A stretch of 64,000 nucleotides of DNA from Ehretia macrophylla (GCA_037974665.1 CM075767.1:29971498-30035497); one strand, 5' to 3'. Counted from the stretch's first letter, positions 1 through 10,414 are shown. The notes: generated by a model not told the origin, from the sequence alone. A program made the numbers and translations.

Positions 1-64
1 CAAGCACGCTTAACTTCGGAGTTCTGATGGGATCCGGTGCATTAGTGCTGGTATGATCACAACC
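1..64 (-). rRNA. 5S rRNA gene, copy 1 (cut by window edge)
   Basis: The 5' half of the gene (RNA positions 1-64) is present; the rest lies outside the window. In this and later entries RNA position 1 is the G at the high-coordinate end, differences are against the window consensus, and the internal control regions are A box 50-64, IE 67-72 and C box 80-97. Differences: n3 G to U, n6 C to U. Upstream class A. Confidence 0.85.
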
Positions 65-622
65 GTCATGTTGATGGCACAATTCCTTTATGTGTTAACG
101 GTTCACAGTCCCTGCCTAGAGAGATGGCCCATTCAGAAGGCCCAATGGGCTTAACAACAACCCATCCGCTTTAACAACGCAGCATCCTCGCAAGACGTGA
201 TATCGACGCATTGTAGGGCCCTCTAATGTCCCGCGAGTAAGGTTGTCGTCCTCTTAACAGCTCACGATGTACGATCAGGGAATGAAAAACAGAGCAAAAC
301 TAGAAAAGTGGCCCGAAACTGATAAAAACGTTCGATTTTGGGCTCCAAAAAAGGGCGCAGCGAGGAAGCTAGTTGCCCCCATCGTAGAGCACTCGGAGAG
401 CTTTCCAACGGTATGCTGTGCACCGCGTAACTCCTTACGGATCAAAAGTTATGGGCACCGTAGCGACGGAGACCAGGTCACAAGCCCTACGCCCTCGGTT
501 TGCGGGCCCAGCCTCCACGTGAAACGAAGTTGTCTTGCCCAAGGTGCCGTGGGATTCGATAATAGAAATGTGGTGGATAAAGTATCTTGCAACCCTAACC
601 GGAGGAAAAAAAATTGAAAAGG

Positions 623-715
623 GGGGTACCCGACCCAGTACTACTCTCGCCCAAGCACGCTTAACTTTGGAGTTCTAATGGGATCTGGTGCATTCGTGCT
701 GGTTTGATCGCACCC
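623..715 (-). pseudogene. 5S rRNA pseudogene, copy 2 (3' end deleted)
   Basis: About 26 nt at the RNA 3' end, including the edge of the C box, are missing; GGGGG of the terminator side joins directly to GTACCC. Further changes at n12, n21, n30, n39 and n48 and around n80-84. Upstream class B. Unlikely to yield stable 5S RNA. Confidence 0.85.
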
Positions 716-1273
716 GTCATGGTGGGGGTAGAGTTCTTTTTTGTGTTAACGGTTCACAGTACCAGCCTAGAGAGATGGCCCATTCAGAAGGTCCAATGGG
801 CTTAACAACAACCCATCCGCTTCAACAAGGCAGCATCCTCGCAAGACGTGATATCGACGCATTGTAGGGCCCTCTAATGTCTAGCGAGTAAGGTTGTCGT
901 CCTTTTAACAACTCACCACGTTCGATCCAGGACGAAAAAACAGAACTTAATAAGAAAAGTGTCCCGAAACTGATGAAAACGTTCGATTTTGGGCTCCAAA
1001 AAGGGCACAGCGAGCAAGCTTGCTGCACCCGACGTAGAGCTCTCGGGGAGCTTTCCTACGGTATGCTGTGCGCCGCGTAACTCCTTACGGATCAAAAGTT
1101 ATGGGCACCGGAGCGACGGAGACTTGGTCACAAGCCCTACGCCCTCGGTTTGCGGGCCCAGCCTCCACGTGAAGCGAAGTTGTCCTGCCCAAGGTGCCGT
1201 GGGATTCGATAATAGAAATGTAGTGGTTAAAGTATCTTAGCAACGCTAACCGGAGGAAAAAAAATTGAAAAGG

Positions 1274-1392
1274 GGTGTGCAACACGAGGACTTCCAAGTG
1301 GGTCACCCATCCTAGTACTACTCTCGTCCAAGCACGCTTAACTTCGGAATTCTGATGGGATCCGGTGCATTAGTGCAGGTATGATCGCACCC
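1274..1392 (-). rRNA. 5S rRNA gene, copy 3
   Basis: Full length, class A upstream. Differences: n16 A to U, n44 C to U, n66 G to A, n93 C to A and n97 G to U, the last two in the C box. Probably weakened. Confidence 0.85.
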
Positions 1393-1950
1393 ATCATGTT
1401 GATGGCACAATTCCTTTATGGTTTAACGGTTCACAGTCGCAGCCTAGAGAGATGGCCCATTCAGAAGGCCCAATGGGCTTAACAACATCCCATCTGCTTT
1501 AACAACGCAGCATCCTCGCAAGACGTGATATCAACGCGTTGTAAGGCACTCTAATGTCCCACGAGTAAGGTTGTCTTCCTTTTAACAACTCACGATGTAC
1601 GATCCGGGATGGAAAAACATAGCAAAACTAGAAAAGTAGCCCGAAACTGATGAAAACATTCGATTTTGGGCTCCAAAAAGGGCACAGCGTGCAAGCTTGC
1701 TGCACCCGTCGTAGAGCTCTCGGAGAGCTTTCCAACGGTATGCTGTGTGCCGCGTAACTCCATAAGGATCAAAAGTTATGGGCACCGGAGCGACGGAGAC
1801 CTGGTCACAAGCCCTATGCCCTCGGTTTGTGGGCCCAGCCTCCACGTGAACCGAAGTTGTCCTGCCCAAGGTGCCGTGGGATTCCAAAATAGAAATGTGG
1901 TGGATAAAGTATCTTGGCAACCCTAACCGGAGGAAAAAAAATTGAAAAGG

Positions 1951-2069
1951 GGAGTGCAACTCAAGGACTTCCCAAGGGGTCACCCATCCTAGTACTACTC
2001 TTGCCCAAGCACGCTTAACTTCGGAATTGTGATGGGATCCGGTGCATTGGTGCGGGTATGATCGCACTC
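1951..2069 (-). rRNA. 5S rRNA gene, copy 4 (divergent)
   Basis: Full length but nine differences (n2, n16, n21, n41, n44, n68 in IE, n95 in C box, n107, n109). Its upstream region looks like a mosaic: TTGATGG of class A followed by the CTTTTTG of class B. Probably degenerate. Confidence 0.8.
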
Positions 2070-2628
2070 GTCATGTTGATGGAAAAATTCCTTTTTGTGT
2101 CAATGGTTCACAGTCCCAGCCAAGACAGATGGCCCATTCAGAAGGCCCAATGGGCTTAACAACAACCCAACCGCTTTAACAACGCAGCATCGTCGCAAGA
2201 CGTGATATCGACGCATTGTAGGGCCCTCTAATGTCACGCGAGTATGGTTGTCGTTCTTTTAACAGCTCACGATGTACGATCCGGGAAGGAAAAACAGAGC
2301 AAAATTAGAATAGTGGCCCGAAACTGAAGAAAATTTTCGATTTTGGGCTCCAAAAAAGGGCAAAGCGGGGAAGCTGGCTGCCCCCGTCGTAGAGCTCTCG
2401 GAGAGCTTTCCAACGGTATGTTGCGCGTCGCATAACTCCTTACGGATCAAAAGTTATGGTCACCGTAGCGACGGAGACTTGGTCACAAGCCCTAGGCCCT
2501 CGGTTTGTGGGCCCAGCCTCCACGTGAAGCGAAGTTCTCTTGCCCAAAGTGCCGTGGGATTCGATAATAGAAAAGTGGTAGATAAAGTATCTTGGCAACC
2601 CTAACCGGAGGAAAAAAAATTGAAAAGA

Positions 2629-2747
2629 GGAGTGCAACACGAGGAATTCCCAGGGGGTCACCCATCCTAGTACTACTCTCGCCCAAGCACGCTTAACTTT
2701 GGAGTTCCGATGGGATCTGGTGCATTAGTGCTGGTATGATCGCACCC
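2629..2747 (-). rRNA. 5S rRNA gene, copy 5
   Basis: Full length, class A upstream with an ATTACTTTATG variant. Differences: n30 G to A, n40 A to G, n48 G to A, n102 G to U; the internal promoter boxes are unchanged. Confidence 0.87.
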
Positions 2748-3188
2748 GTCATGTTGATGGCACAATTACTTTATGTGTTAATGGTTCACAGTCTCTGCCT
2801 AGAGAGATGGCCCATTCAAAAGGCCCAATGGGCTTAACAACAACCCATCCGCTTTAACAATGCAGCATCCTCGCAAGATGTGATATCGACGCATTGTAGG
2901 GCCCTTTAATGTCCCTCGAGTAAGGTTGTCGTCCTTGTAACAGATCACGATGTACGATCCGGGGATGAAAAACATAGCAAAATTAGAAAAGTGGCCCGAA
3001 CTGATGAAAACGTTCGATTTTGGGTTACAAAAAAGGGCACAGCGAGCAAGCTGGCTGCCCCCGTCGTAGAGCTCTCAGAGTGCTTTCCAACGGTATTCTG
3101 TGCACCGTGTAACTCCTTACGGATCAAAAGTTATAGGCACCGTAGCGACGGAGACCTGGTCACAAGCCCTGCGCCCTAGGTTTGCGGG

Positions 3189-3193
3189 CCCAG
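3189..3193. repeat. Target-site duplication CCCAG, left (element 1)
   Basis: Five bases directly before the TGTAATA start of the 5' LTR; they belong to the spacer stretch GCGGGCCCAGCCTCCACG found in intact units. Confidence 0.95.
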
Positions 3194-4460
3194 TGTAATA
3201 CCCGAGCTCGAAATGTGAATTTTCTTTGTTTATTATTTTGAAAATTATATTTTCTTAAATTCTTTGTGAATTAATTGTTACATTCTCGCCGACGCAACGT
3301 GCATTGCATTTAAGGAGCGATAGCTAGATAACGATTTCTAGTCCTCTGCAAATAGTGAAACTAGTATTTAGATGACTTAAATTTTATATTTTAAATGTTG
3401 CTAGCTTTAATTTATCTTACCTTAGCTGAAACGGCTTTAAAACGCTCAAAATAGGGGCCTTTGACCAAGTTTTTTTAAGTTGTTGACCTTGACCTTTGAC
3501 CTTTGACCATTTGTTACTTAAATAAGCTAAAACTAAGCAAAATAAAAAAAAAGACAGCAGCAAAACAGCAGCAGGCCGTGAGCTTCCATAGAGAAAAAAA
3601 AAAAACCTTTCACCTACCAAACGATCAATCTTCGCGTGTGCTCGTGCGGGGTGATTTTCGAGGCAACCAACGTTGTTTTCCTAGCGACTAGGAGTTCCTA
3701 AGGTGAGGGAAGCATGTTATTTGCGCATTTATACGTTGTGTTTGTTAACTTTGTCAATTTTTAGATTTATCCGTAGATCGTTATTTAAAGCGATTTGATG
3801 CTTCTAGAATGTTCCTTAGCATTTGTAGAACATGTATTTATAGCTTTGAAACATTTTTTGCAGTTAAATGTTGTGATTTCAACTTGAATTGTGAAACGAA
3901 TAGTGTTTTGTTAATAGTAAAACCTTGAAACGTTGAAGTTGCGCTGTTATGCTTTTTGTTGATGTAGAAATGTGCTAGGTATGCTAGAATGCTAAAATGT
4001 GTGGTTTATTTGGGTTGTGTAGAGGAAAAAACGAGAATTAAGCCTTTGGGAAAGTCGGGGTCGTTTAGGTCAACTTTGGCGTTTTCTCGTTTTGCGTGTT
4101 GGCATTGCTTCGGGAAGCCATGGAAGCACTTTTGGTGCGATTATGGCATTGGTTGGGTGTTTGGTTGATGTAGTTGTAGTTCAAACGAGAAAGGGGGAAA
4201 TCGGGGCTTTGCGTGAGTTCTAGGGTAAAGTAAGGTTTCGGGGTCTTTAGACGTGCCTTATGGTGACCTAGGAGGGTTGGCGAAGTCGGTTTCCAGAACC
4301 CGTGGCTCGTTTGGAAATGGTAGTGTTTTGATAGTTGGGGCCGATTTGTGTTTTTGTGTGTTTTCTTGTCTTTATGCTTATAGAATGCTTAGGATTACTT
4401 GAATTACTTATTTGAGTTGTTTTGGATTGAATTGCTTATCAAATTGCTGCTATCGCGTGC

Positions 4461-4485
4461 GAGAGTAACCTACTTTGTTATTCTC
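4461..4485 (+). other. Stem-loop 1 in the 5' LTR of element 1
   Basis: Arm GAGAGTAAC, loop CTACTTT, arm GTTATTCTC: nine pairs counting one G-U pair. The same loop occurs on a different stem sequence in element 2. The copy in the 3' LTR is at 11681-11705. Confidence 0.65.
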
Positions 4486-4917
4486 CCACGTGTGGCTTTA
4501 TCGCTTGTTTATCGCCTTGTATCGAGTCTTGCATTGCATAGTGTCTCGCGCGTGAGTGATGGGCCTCTCTGGGTAGCCTTGGGTTGCCAGTGTTGGTTGC
4601 TCTAGCTCCGCTGCTATTCCCTTTCTCGCTTGGGTTGCCTCCCAGGGAGATTTGGGTCGTAGAATTGATGGATACTTCCGGGGTATTCCAAACTGGTGTT
4701 ATAAGGTGGTTTGGGCCGGCGCGTCGTCATCGAATTCGTGTTTGAAAGTTGCTCGTGAAAAGAGTATCGTATCCTTTGAATGAGTGTTTGCAGCTTTAAA
4801 TACTTGCCTTGCTCTATTGTTGGCTTTGGTTGTATCTTTATATGACTTGTATGTATTGCTTGGCTAATTGCATTGCATACTCCTCTCATCTCTGTCCTTG
4901 AGACCAATTGCCCTCGC

Positions 4918-4937
4918 TGAGCAATAGTTTTTGCTCA
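4918..4937 (+). other. Stem-loop 2 in the 5' LTR of element 1
   Basis: Arms TGAGCAA and TTGCTCA. It sits about 25 bases before a TTTTTACAG acceptor-like site, as in element 2 where the arms are TGAGT and ACTCA. Confidence 0.55.
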
Positions 4938-4962
4938 TTCCTTTCTATACTATGTTTTTACA

Positions 4963-5028
4963 GGAGTAGTTGAAGCAGACCCTCTCGAGGTAATTGAGGA
5001 GGAGGAGCAGGTGGAGGTGTTTCCGTGA
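4963..5028 (+). other. Acidic 21-codon reading frame in the 5' LTR of element 1
   Basis: Right after TTTTTACAG lies an open frame of 21 codons rich in Glu and Asp (it includes VIEEEEQVEV) ending in TGA. It has no ATG, so it could only be read as a spliced exon or read-through. The 3' LTR copy is at 12183-12248. Function unknown; it could be chance. Confidence 0.4.
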
Positions 5029-5151
5029 TAGCACTTACCTGCTTTGCTGGTGGTTGGTTACCAGTTTTGTGCAAACCTTGTTTGTTATGTATATTGCGTG
5101 AAGGACGCTTAATTTTGAGGCTTGTAGCCTTGTATGTATTTTCCTATTTTG

Positions 5152-5167
5152 AGACCTTTAATGGTCT
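5152..5167 (+). other. Stem-loop 3 in the 5' LTR of element 1
   Basis: Arms AGACC and GGTCT around TTTAAT, followed by T-rich sequence with TGTAATGG and ATTAAAG, a plausible polyadenylation area. The 3' LTR copy is at 12372-12387. Element 2 has a longer stem at the equivalent place. Confidence 0.5.
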
Positions 5168-5484
5168 TTTGTTGTAATGGATTAAAGTTTGTAATGTTGT
5201 AACTTGTACTCTGATGACTAGTGAAGAAATGCATGCTAATGGCTAATGGTTTAGTGGCATAAGTACTTGTGTAGTATGCATAGCATTTTTGGTTTGGAAA
5301 GTTGGATAATAAGGAATGTATGTTTTATAGAAAGTTGGCTTGTTTTGATTATTTTATGGCTTTCGTAAGTATTATATTGTTTTTAGGGTTTTCGGATCGT
5401 CCGCGGTACAGAGGAGACTCCGTCCGTGTGTCGGGTCCGGGCTTGGCCTTTTGCGGGGTCGGGTCGGGGCGTGACATCTTTAGG

Positions 5485-5496
5485 TGGTATCAGAGC
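5485..5496 (+). other. Primer binding site, element 1
   Basis: TGGTATCAGAGC, the usual plant sequence complementary to the 3' end of initiator methionine tRNA, 8 bases after the 5' LTR. Confidence 0.93.
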
Positions 5497-5788
5497 ATGA
5501 TAGTCTTGCATGAGACGGGATATGATTCTCGGTCTGTGGGGTAGAGGTCTAAAATGCTAAAGTGTTTATGAATGATTGCTAAGTGAAAAGAAAATGTTCT
5601 AGCATGACTTTGTGAACTTGGAGTGTTTAAGTGTTTAAGTGAAATAGTTTGGCAAGTTGAACTTGTCTTATGTGAATTGTGTGATAGAATATTTGATTGT
5701 TATTGACTTGAGTGTTATCTAATCTTATGTGCTATATTTCTGTCTATAAACTGCTTTTAAATGTTGCCAACTATTGTGAGTTGCTACT
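5497..5788 (+). other. Untranslated leader, element 1
   Basis: About 290 bp between the primer site and the gag start. A/T-rich with no open frame or motif I can support. Confidence 0.6.
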
Positions 5789-6940
5789 ATGCCGCCACGT
5801 CGTGGTACTCAAGGTATAGGATCAGATGAAGAGGCAGCAGAACAGGGTCAGCAGCCGTTGCCTGAGCAGTTTATGGCTACCGTGACTACTGCAGTAGACC
5901 GGATCACACAGGTACTACATGAGCAGAGGCAGGACCGGATTAATCCCCAGGGTAATCAAGCTAATCCTGGTGGACAGGGGTACAGAGTTGAGAATAACCA
6001 GCTAGAGAAATTTCTGAGGCATGAGCCGAGAAAGTTTTTCGGAGAGCCTGATGATGAGGCGGCCGAGAGATGGATTAATCGTGTCGAGAAAATTTTCGCT
6101 GCTTTGAGGTACACCAATGAGGCAAGAATAGACTATGCATCATTTTTATTTGAGGGTGATGCAGAGCAGTGGTGGAATACTGTTAGACTAAGGTGGGATT
6201 GTGAGGATGTTCCACACTTATGGGATGATTTTGTAAGTGAGTTCCGGGACAAATATATTCCCGAGATGGCAATGGAAAGACGGGAAGATGAGTTTGTGGC
6301 CCTGAAGCAGGGAAATATGACTGTCGCACAGTACGAGGCTAGGTTTGTTAGCCTGTCGAGGTATATGCCCGAGTTGGTACGGCCAGCTAGGAGGATGATA
6401 CATAGGTTTGTCCGTGGGTTGAGAATGGACATACAGTTGCATTTGACTGGGCAGACCTACACTACTTTTCCCGAGGCATTTCAGGCAGCCTCGAAGTTTG
6501 AGAAACGGAAGGCTGAGATGTTAGCTGAGAGCAATCAGCCGAGTAAGAAGCAGTTTTTGGGCTAGAGCAGCCAGAGTCAGCCGAGGCAGTATCAGGCTTC
6601 TGCACAGGGTTCTCAGCAGCGTCCGTATCAGCCACAGCAGCAGATTCAGGCTTGGCCAGCTGTGACCAGACCCCAACAGGGAGGTACAGTTCCTACCCCT
6701 GCCAGAGCCCCAGCACCTACGGGAAACACTGCGGTTAGGAAAAATCAGCTGTGTAATTATTGTAATCGACCAGGGCATATTGAGGCTAACTGCTGGAGGA
6801 AGAGTGGAAAATGTACGGGTTGTGGCGGTGATGATCATAGGGTGAGAGATTACCCTAAGTATAATAATGTTCAGGGCCGTGGTGGAGGCCAAGGTGTTCA
6901 GAATAGGGCTGCAGGTGCACGACCAGCACAGAGAGTTTAG
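5789..6940 (+). pseudogene. gag (capsid and nucleocapsid) of element 1, broken
   Basis: Would form the virus-like particle shell and bind the element RNA. Starts at the first ATG after the leader (protein start MPPRRGTQ). The conserved gag core (GDAEQWW, then QGNMTVAQYEARF) lies at about residues 115-190. The frame is stopped by TAG at 6563-6565, then continues open in the same frame to a second TAG at 6938-6940. Two zinc knuckles follow: the first (6752-6793) is an intact CX2CX4HX4C; the second (6812-6853) has Tyr at 6851 in place of its last Cys. Both stops and the Cys loss fit C-to-T or G-to-A transitions. Gag and pol share one frame. Confidence 0.93.
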
Positions 6941-8350
6941 GCTAGGGTCTTTGCACTGGATGCAGAGGAGCTGCCCGATAATACAGCTATTGTGGAAGGT
7001 ACTTTTCTTCTCAATACTCAGCCAGTTAAAGTTTTGATTGATCCCGGAGCTACACATTCGTTTATAACTCCTGCATGTGCACGATCTGTGAATGTTTGCA
7101 TTGATAATTTGCCTCATGAAGTTGAAGTTAGTACTCATTTGGGTGCAAAATTTGTTACTGAGTCTATTTGCAAATCTTGTGATATATGTATTGAGAACCG
7201 TAAATTTCCTGCTGATTTAATTATATTACCATTCCGTGACTTTGAAATCATTTTGGGAATGGACTGGTTGGGAAAGTATTATGCTCAGTTGGATTGTAGA
7301 ACAAAGATCGTTTATCTTAAGGTTCCTGACCTACCGGTACTAGAGATTGTTGGGAACTGCAGGGCTGCCCGCATTCCACTTTTATCAGCGATCAAGACTT
7401 CTAAGTTGTTGAATAGGGGTTGTGAAGCTTACTTAGCCTATTTGATCAATCAGCCTGCTGATAAGTTGAGTTTGAATGAAGTTCCGATTGTTAGAGACTT
7501 CCCTGGTGTATTTCCCGAGGAATTACCGGGTTTACCACCGGATAGGGAGATTGAGTTCGTGATTGATCTTGTGCCAGGCACTGCGCCTATTTCTAGGAGT
7601 CCTTACAGGATGGCATCGGCCGAACTTCAGGAGTTAAAAATTCAGCTTCAGAACTTGCTTGAGAAAGGGTTTATACAACCTAGTTCTTCACCGTGGGGCG
7701 CACCTGTGTTGTTTGTGAGAAAGAAAGACGGCACGCTACGGTTATGCATTGATTACAGGGGACTTAATCAAGTCACGATTAAGAACAAATACCCCTTGCC
7801 GTTGATTGAAGAATTGTTTGACCAGTTGCAGGGTGCGAGTGTTTACTCCAAATTTGACTTGAGGCAGGGTTACTATCAACTTAGAATTCGGAGTGACGAT
7901 ATACCGAAGACGGCTTTCATGACTAGATATGGCCACTATGAATTTGTTGTTTTGCCGTTTGGATTGACGAATGCACCAGCCGCATTCATGGACTTGATGC
8001 AGAGGGTTTTTCGGCCTTACCTTGATCAGTTTGTCGTGATCTTCATTGACGACATTTTAGTGTATTCGAAGAACGAGGCTGAACATGAGCAACACTTGAG
8101 GATTGTGCTTCAGACTTTGCAGGAAAACAAGCTTTTTGCTAAATTCAGCAAGTGTGAGTTCTGGTTGAACCAGATATCTTTTCTAGGCCATATCATTTCA
8201 GATCGAGGAATTTCAGTGGACCCAGCTAAGATTGAGGTTGTTTCATCTTGGAAGAGACCTGAGACGGTGGCAGAGATTCGGAGTTTCTTGGATTGGCAGG
8301 TTACTACCGGAGATTTGTTAAAGACTTTTCTAAAATTTCTGGACCTTTGA
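6941..8350 (+). pseudogene. Protease and reverse transcriptase of element 1
   Basis: Same frame as gag. The aspartic protease active site is at 7040 ([14 protein letters not shown] instead of the more usual D-S/T-G, a change also known from other plant elements), with the LGMDWL motif after it. RT spans about 7640-8270: [25 protein letters not shown] and the catalytic FIDD (8042-8053), all intact. The frame is lost at about 8289-8292, where one G is missing compared with element 2, and ends at 8350 in unrelated codons. Confidence 0.95.
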
Positions 8351-9300
8351 GCCAGTTGACTCGGAAGAAAGTTGCTTACAACTGGGATGCCAAATGTGAA
8401 TCCAGTTTCCAAGAATTGAAGAAAAGACTAACTACAGCTCCTATACTAGCTTTACCTGAGGGAACAGAGAACTTTGTTGTCTACAGTGATGCATCTAAGG
8501 AAGGTTTGGGCTGTGTTTTAATGCAGAATGGTAAGGTGATTGCCTATGCTTCTAGGAAATTGAAACCTTATGAAGTCAATTACCCTACACATGATCTTGA
8601 GTTAGCTGCAGTTGTGTTTGCATTGAAGAAGTGGCGTCATTACTTGTGGGGTTGCAGATTTGAAATATTTACTGACCACAAGAGTCTCAAGTATTTGTTT
8701 TCACAGAAGGATCTAAATATGAGGCAACGGAGATGGCTAGAGCTATTGGGTGGTTATAACTGTTCTATTAACTATGTGCCAGGTAAGGAAAATGTTGTTG
8801 CTGATGCTTTGAGCCGAAAGGCTACTGTTGCAAGCTTGATTATCAAGGACTGGGAGACTTTGGAAGAAATTTGTTCATGGAAACCAGAAGCTACTGAGGT
8901 AGGGATTCGGTTTGCTAGTTTACAGATTCAGTCAGGATTGCTAGCACAGATCAGAGAGGCTCAGAAAACTGATCCTCACATCTTGAAGATCCAAGAGAAA
9001 GCTAAAGGGGGAGAGTCGGAGTTTAAATTACATGCAGATGGCATTTTCAGATTCAGGGATATAGTATGTGTTCCTGATGATCCGACTTTGAAGAATGAGA
9101 TCCTGTCCGAGGCACATAATTCGAGGTATACGATTCACCCGGGCAGTACAAAAATGTATAGAGATTTGAAGCAACACTTCTGGTGGAACAATATGAAGAG
9201 GGAGATTGCTGGGTATGTATCCCGATGTTTGACTTGTCAGAGGGTTAAAGTTGAGCATCAGAGGCCAGCCGGACTTCTACAGCCATTGTCGATTCCGTAG
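8293..9300 (+). pseudogene. RNase H and integrase zinc domain of element 1
   Basis: Continues pol one frame over. RNase H shows its four acidic residues in order: Asp in YSDAS, Glu in LELAA, Asp in TDHKS, Asp in VADALSR. The integrase HHCC zinc domain follows with His at 9115 and 9136 and Cys at 9226 and 9235, all present. A TAG at 9298-9300 stops translation just before the integrase core, where element 2 has a Gln codon. Confidence 0.94.
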
Positions 9301-9699
9301 TGGAAGTGGGTACATATTACAATGGACCTTGTGACCGATCTTCCTAGATCTCCGAGAGGATGTGATTCTGTTTGGGTTGTTGTGGACCGCTTGACTAAAG
9401 TTACACATTTTATTTCCGTGAACAAACAGGATAGCCTTGATAAGTTAGCTGAACTTTATGTTGCTAATATTGTGAGATTGCATGGTGTGCCACAGAGTAT
9501 AGTGTCAGATAGGGATCCCAGATTCAGATCTCGTTTTTGGCAGAAGTTGCAAGAGGCCATGGGAACTAAGTTGAGCTTCAGTACTGCATATCATCCGCAA
9601 ACTGATGGCCAGTCTGAGAGAACCATTAGGATCTTGGAAGACATGCTTCGGGCATGTGTGCTTGACTTTGGGAAGAATTGGGGGTGTTTTTGCCTTTAG
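9301..9699 (+). pseudogene. Integrase catalytic core of element 1
   Basis: In frame with the preceding block after the TAG. The D,D35E residues are all there: Asp 9385, Asp 9508, Glu 9616, with 35 residues between the last two. The core would cut and join target DNA and so create the 5-bp duplication. A frameshift (one base lost or two gained) at about 9679-9684 ends this frame at 9699. Confidence 0.94.
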
Positions 9700-10403
9700 C
9701 GGAGTTCGCCTACAACAATAGTTATCAATCTACTATAGGTATGGCTCCCTACGAGGCGTTGTATGGTCGTAAATGCAGATCCCCGTTATATTGGGAAGAG
9801 GTTGGAGAGATGAGAACAGTTGATCCGACTGTGTTACCTGAGATGATTAAGATGGTAGATAATGTTCACCTTATTCGCCAGCGTATGCTTACAGCTCAGA
9901 GTCGTCAGAAGAGTTATGCAGATAAGCACCGTCGGGATCTTAAGTTTGATTTGGGAGATTGGGTGTTTCTTAAGATTTCTCCACGGAAGGGATTGATTCG
10001 GCACGGTAAGAGCGGGAAGCTTAGTCCCAGGTATGTGGGTCCGTATGAGATCACCGAAAAGGTAGGTCCTTTGGCTTATCGATTAGCTTTGCCTCCGAGC
10101 TTGTTGAGACTGCACGATGTGTTCCACGTGTCTATGTTGAAGAAGTATCATCCAGACCCTTCGCATGTACTTGAACCAGAGCCTTTGCAGATTGAAGAGA
10201 AGTTGTCTTATGAAGAGAAACCGATTAGAATTGTGGATCGGAAAGTTCAGGAGCTTCGCAGAAAGAGTATTCCGTTAGTAAAGGTTCTGTGGAATCATCA
10301 TGGGTTTGAGGAAGCGACTTGGGAAAGAGAAGACCAAGTTCGGGATCAGTATCCGGAGTTGTTTGTTGACCAGGTAAGAATTGCGTGGGCGCAATTGTTT
10401 TAA
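9678..10403 (+). pseudogene. Integrase C-terminus with GPY/F and chromodomain-like tail, element 1
   Basis: Continues the integrase in a third register. Shows YVGPYEI (GPY/F motif) at about 10035, then [16 protein letters not shown] and a tail VLWNHHGFEEATWERE typical of the chromodomain-like region of plant chromoviruses, thought to steer insertion to particular chromatin. Ends at TAA 10401-10403, directly overlapping the purine tract. Confidence 0.93.
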
Positions 10404-10414
10404 GGGGGAGAGGG
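10402..10414 (+). other. Polypurine tract, element 1
   Basis: AAGGGGGAGAGGG ends exactly where the 3' LTR begins and would prime plus-strand DNA synthesis. Confidence 0.93.

Larger units (their letters stand above)
1..3193 (-). repeat. 5S rDNA tandem array, segment 1
   Basis: Holds the edge copy and four further 5S copies with period 677 bp (651 bp for the first, truncated unit). Each unit reads, on the plus strand, gene (reverse), about 40 bp of promoter side, then about 500 bp of spacer that ends in an A-run next to the next gene. The spacer contains a GCCCATT/AATGGGC inverted repeat near the gene and an AGCTCTC/AGAGCT hairpin further away. I see no protein gene in the spacer. The segment ends at the CCCAG target site of retrotransposon 1. 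Confidence 0.95.
3194..5476 (+). repeat. 5' LTR of element 1 (2283 bp)
   Basis: Starts TGTAATACCCGAG and ends GGGGCGTGACA. It contains a TTGACC-rich tract near 3483-3512 and a roughly 500-bp module from 4461 (two stem-loops, a pyrimidine tract with AG, and an acidic reading frame) that is also present in the LTRs of element 2. A TATA box or exact transcription start could not be fixed. Small open frames inside the LTR look incidental. Confidence 0.95.

Noticed and set aside
989..1240. Open frames of 60-110 codons recurring in every spacer on the plus strand (for example protein starting MGSKKGTASKL) and on the minus strand over the 5S gene (MTPWEVLVLHS).
   Set aside because: They recur because the units are copies of one another. 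They break in many units, run through the 5S gene or its terminator, and start at different places. No known domain is recognisable.
1..3193. 5S sequence as part of Cassandra-type TRIM elements, whose LTRs contain 5S-like sequence.
   Set aside because: The copies form a regular head-to-tail array with Pol III terminators; no primer site, purine tract or target duplication surrounds individual units.
3541..3605. A-rich runs in the LTR of element 1 as microsatellites of interest.
   Set aside because: Short homopolymer runs with small length differences between the LTRs; ordinary slippage.
4614..4907. A 97-codon antisense open frame in the LTRs of element 1 (also at 11834-12127).
   Set aside because: Identical in both LTRs simply because the LTRs are nearly identical; no domain, and it lies in a region with RNA structure on the other strand.
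5485..5496. A tRNA gene at the primer sites.
   Set aside because: Only the 12-base complement of a tRNA end is present, no cloverleaf; it is the primer site.
7040..7048. DPG in the element 1 protease as an inactivating mutation.
   Set aside because: I recall DPG as a natural variant in plant Ty3 elements, so I do not count it as damage; DLG in element 2 is less certain.
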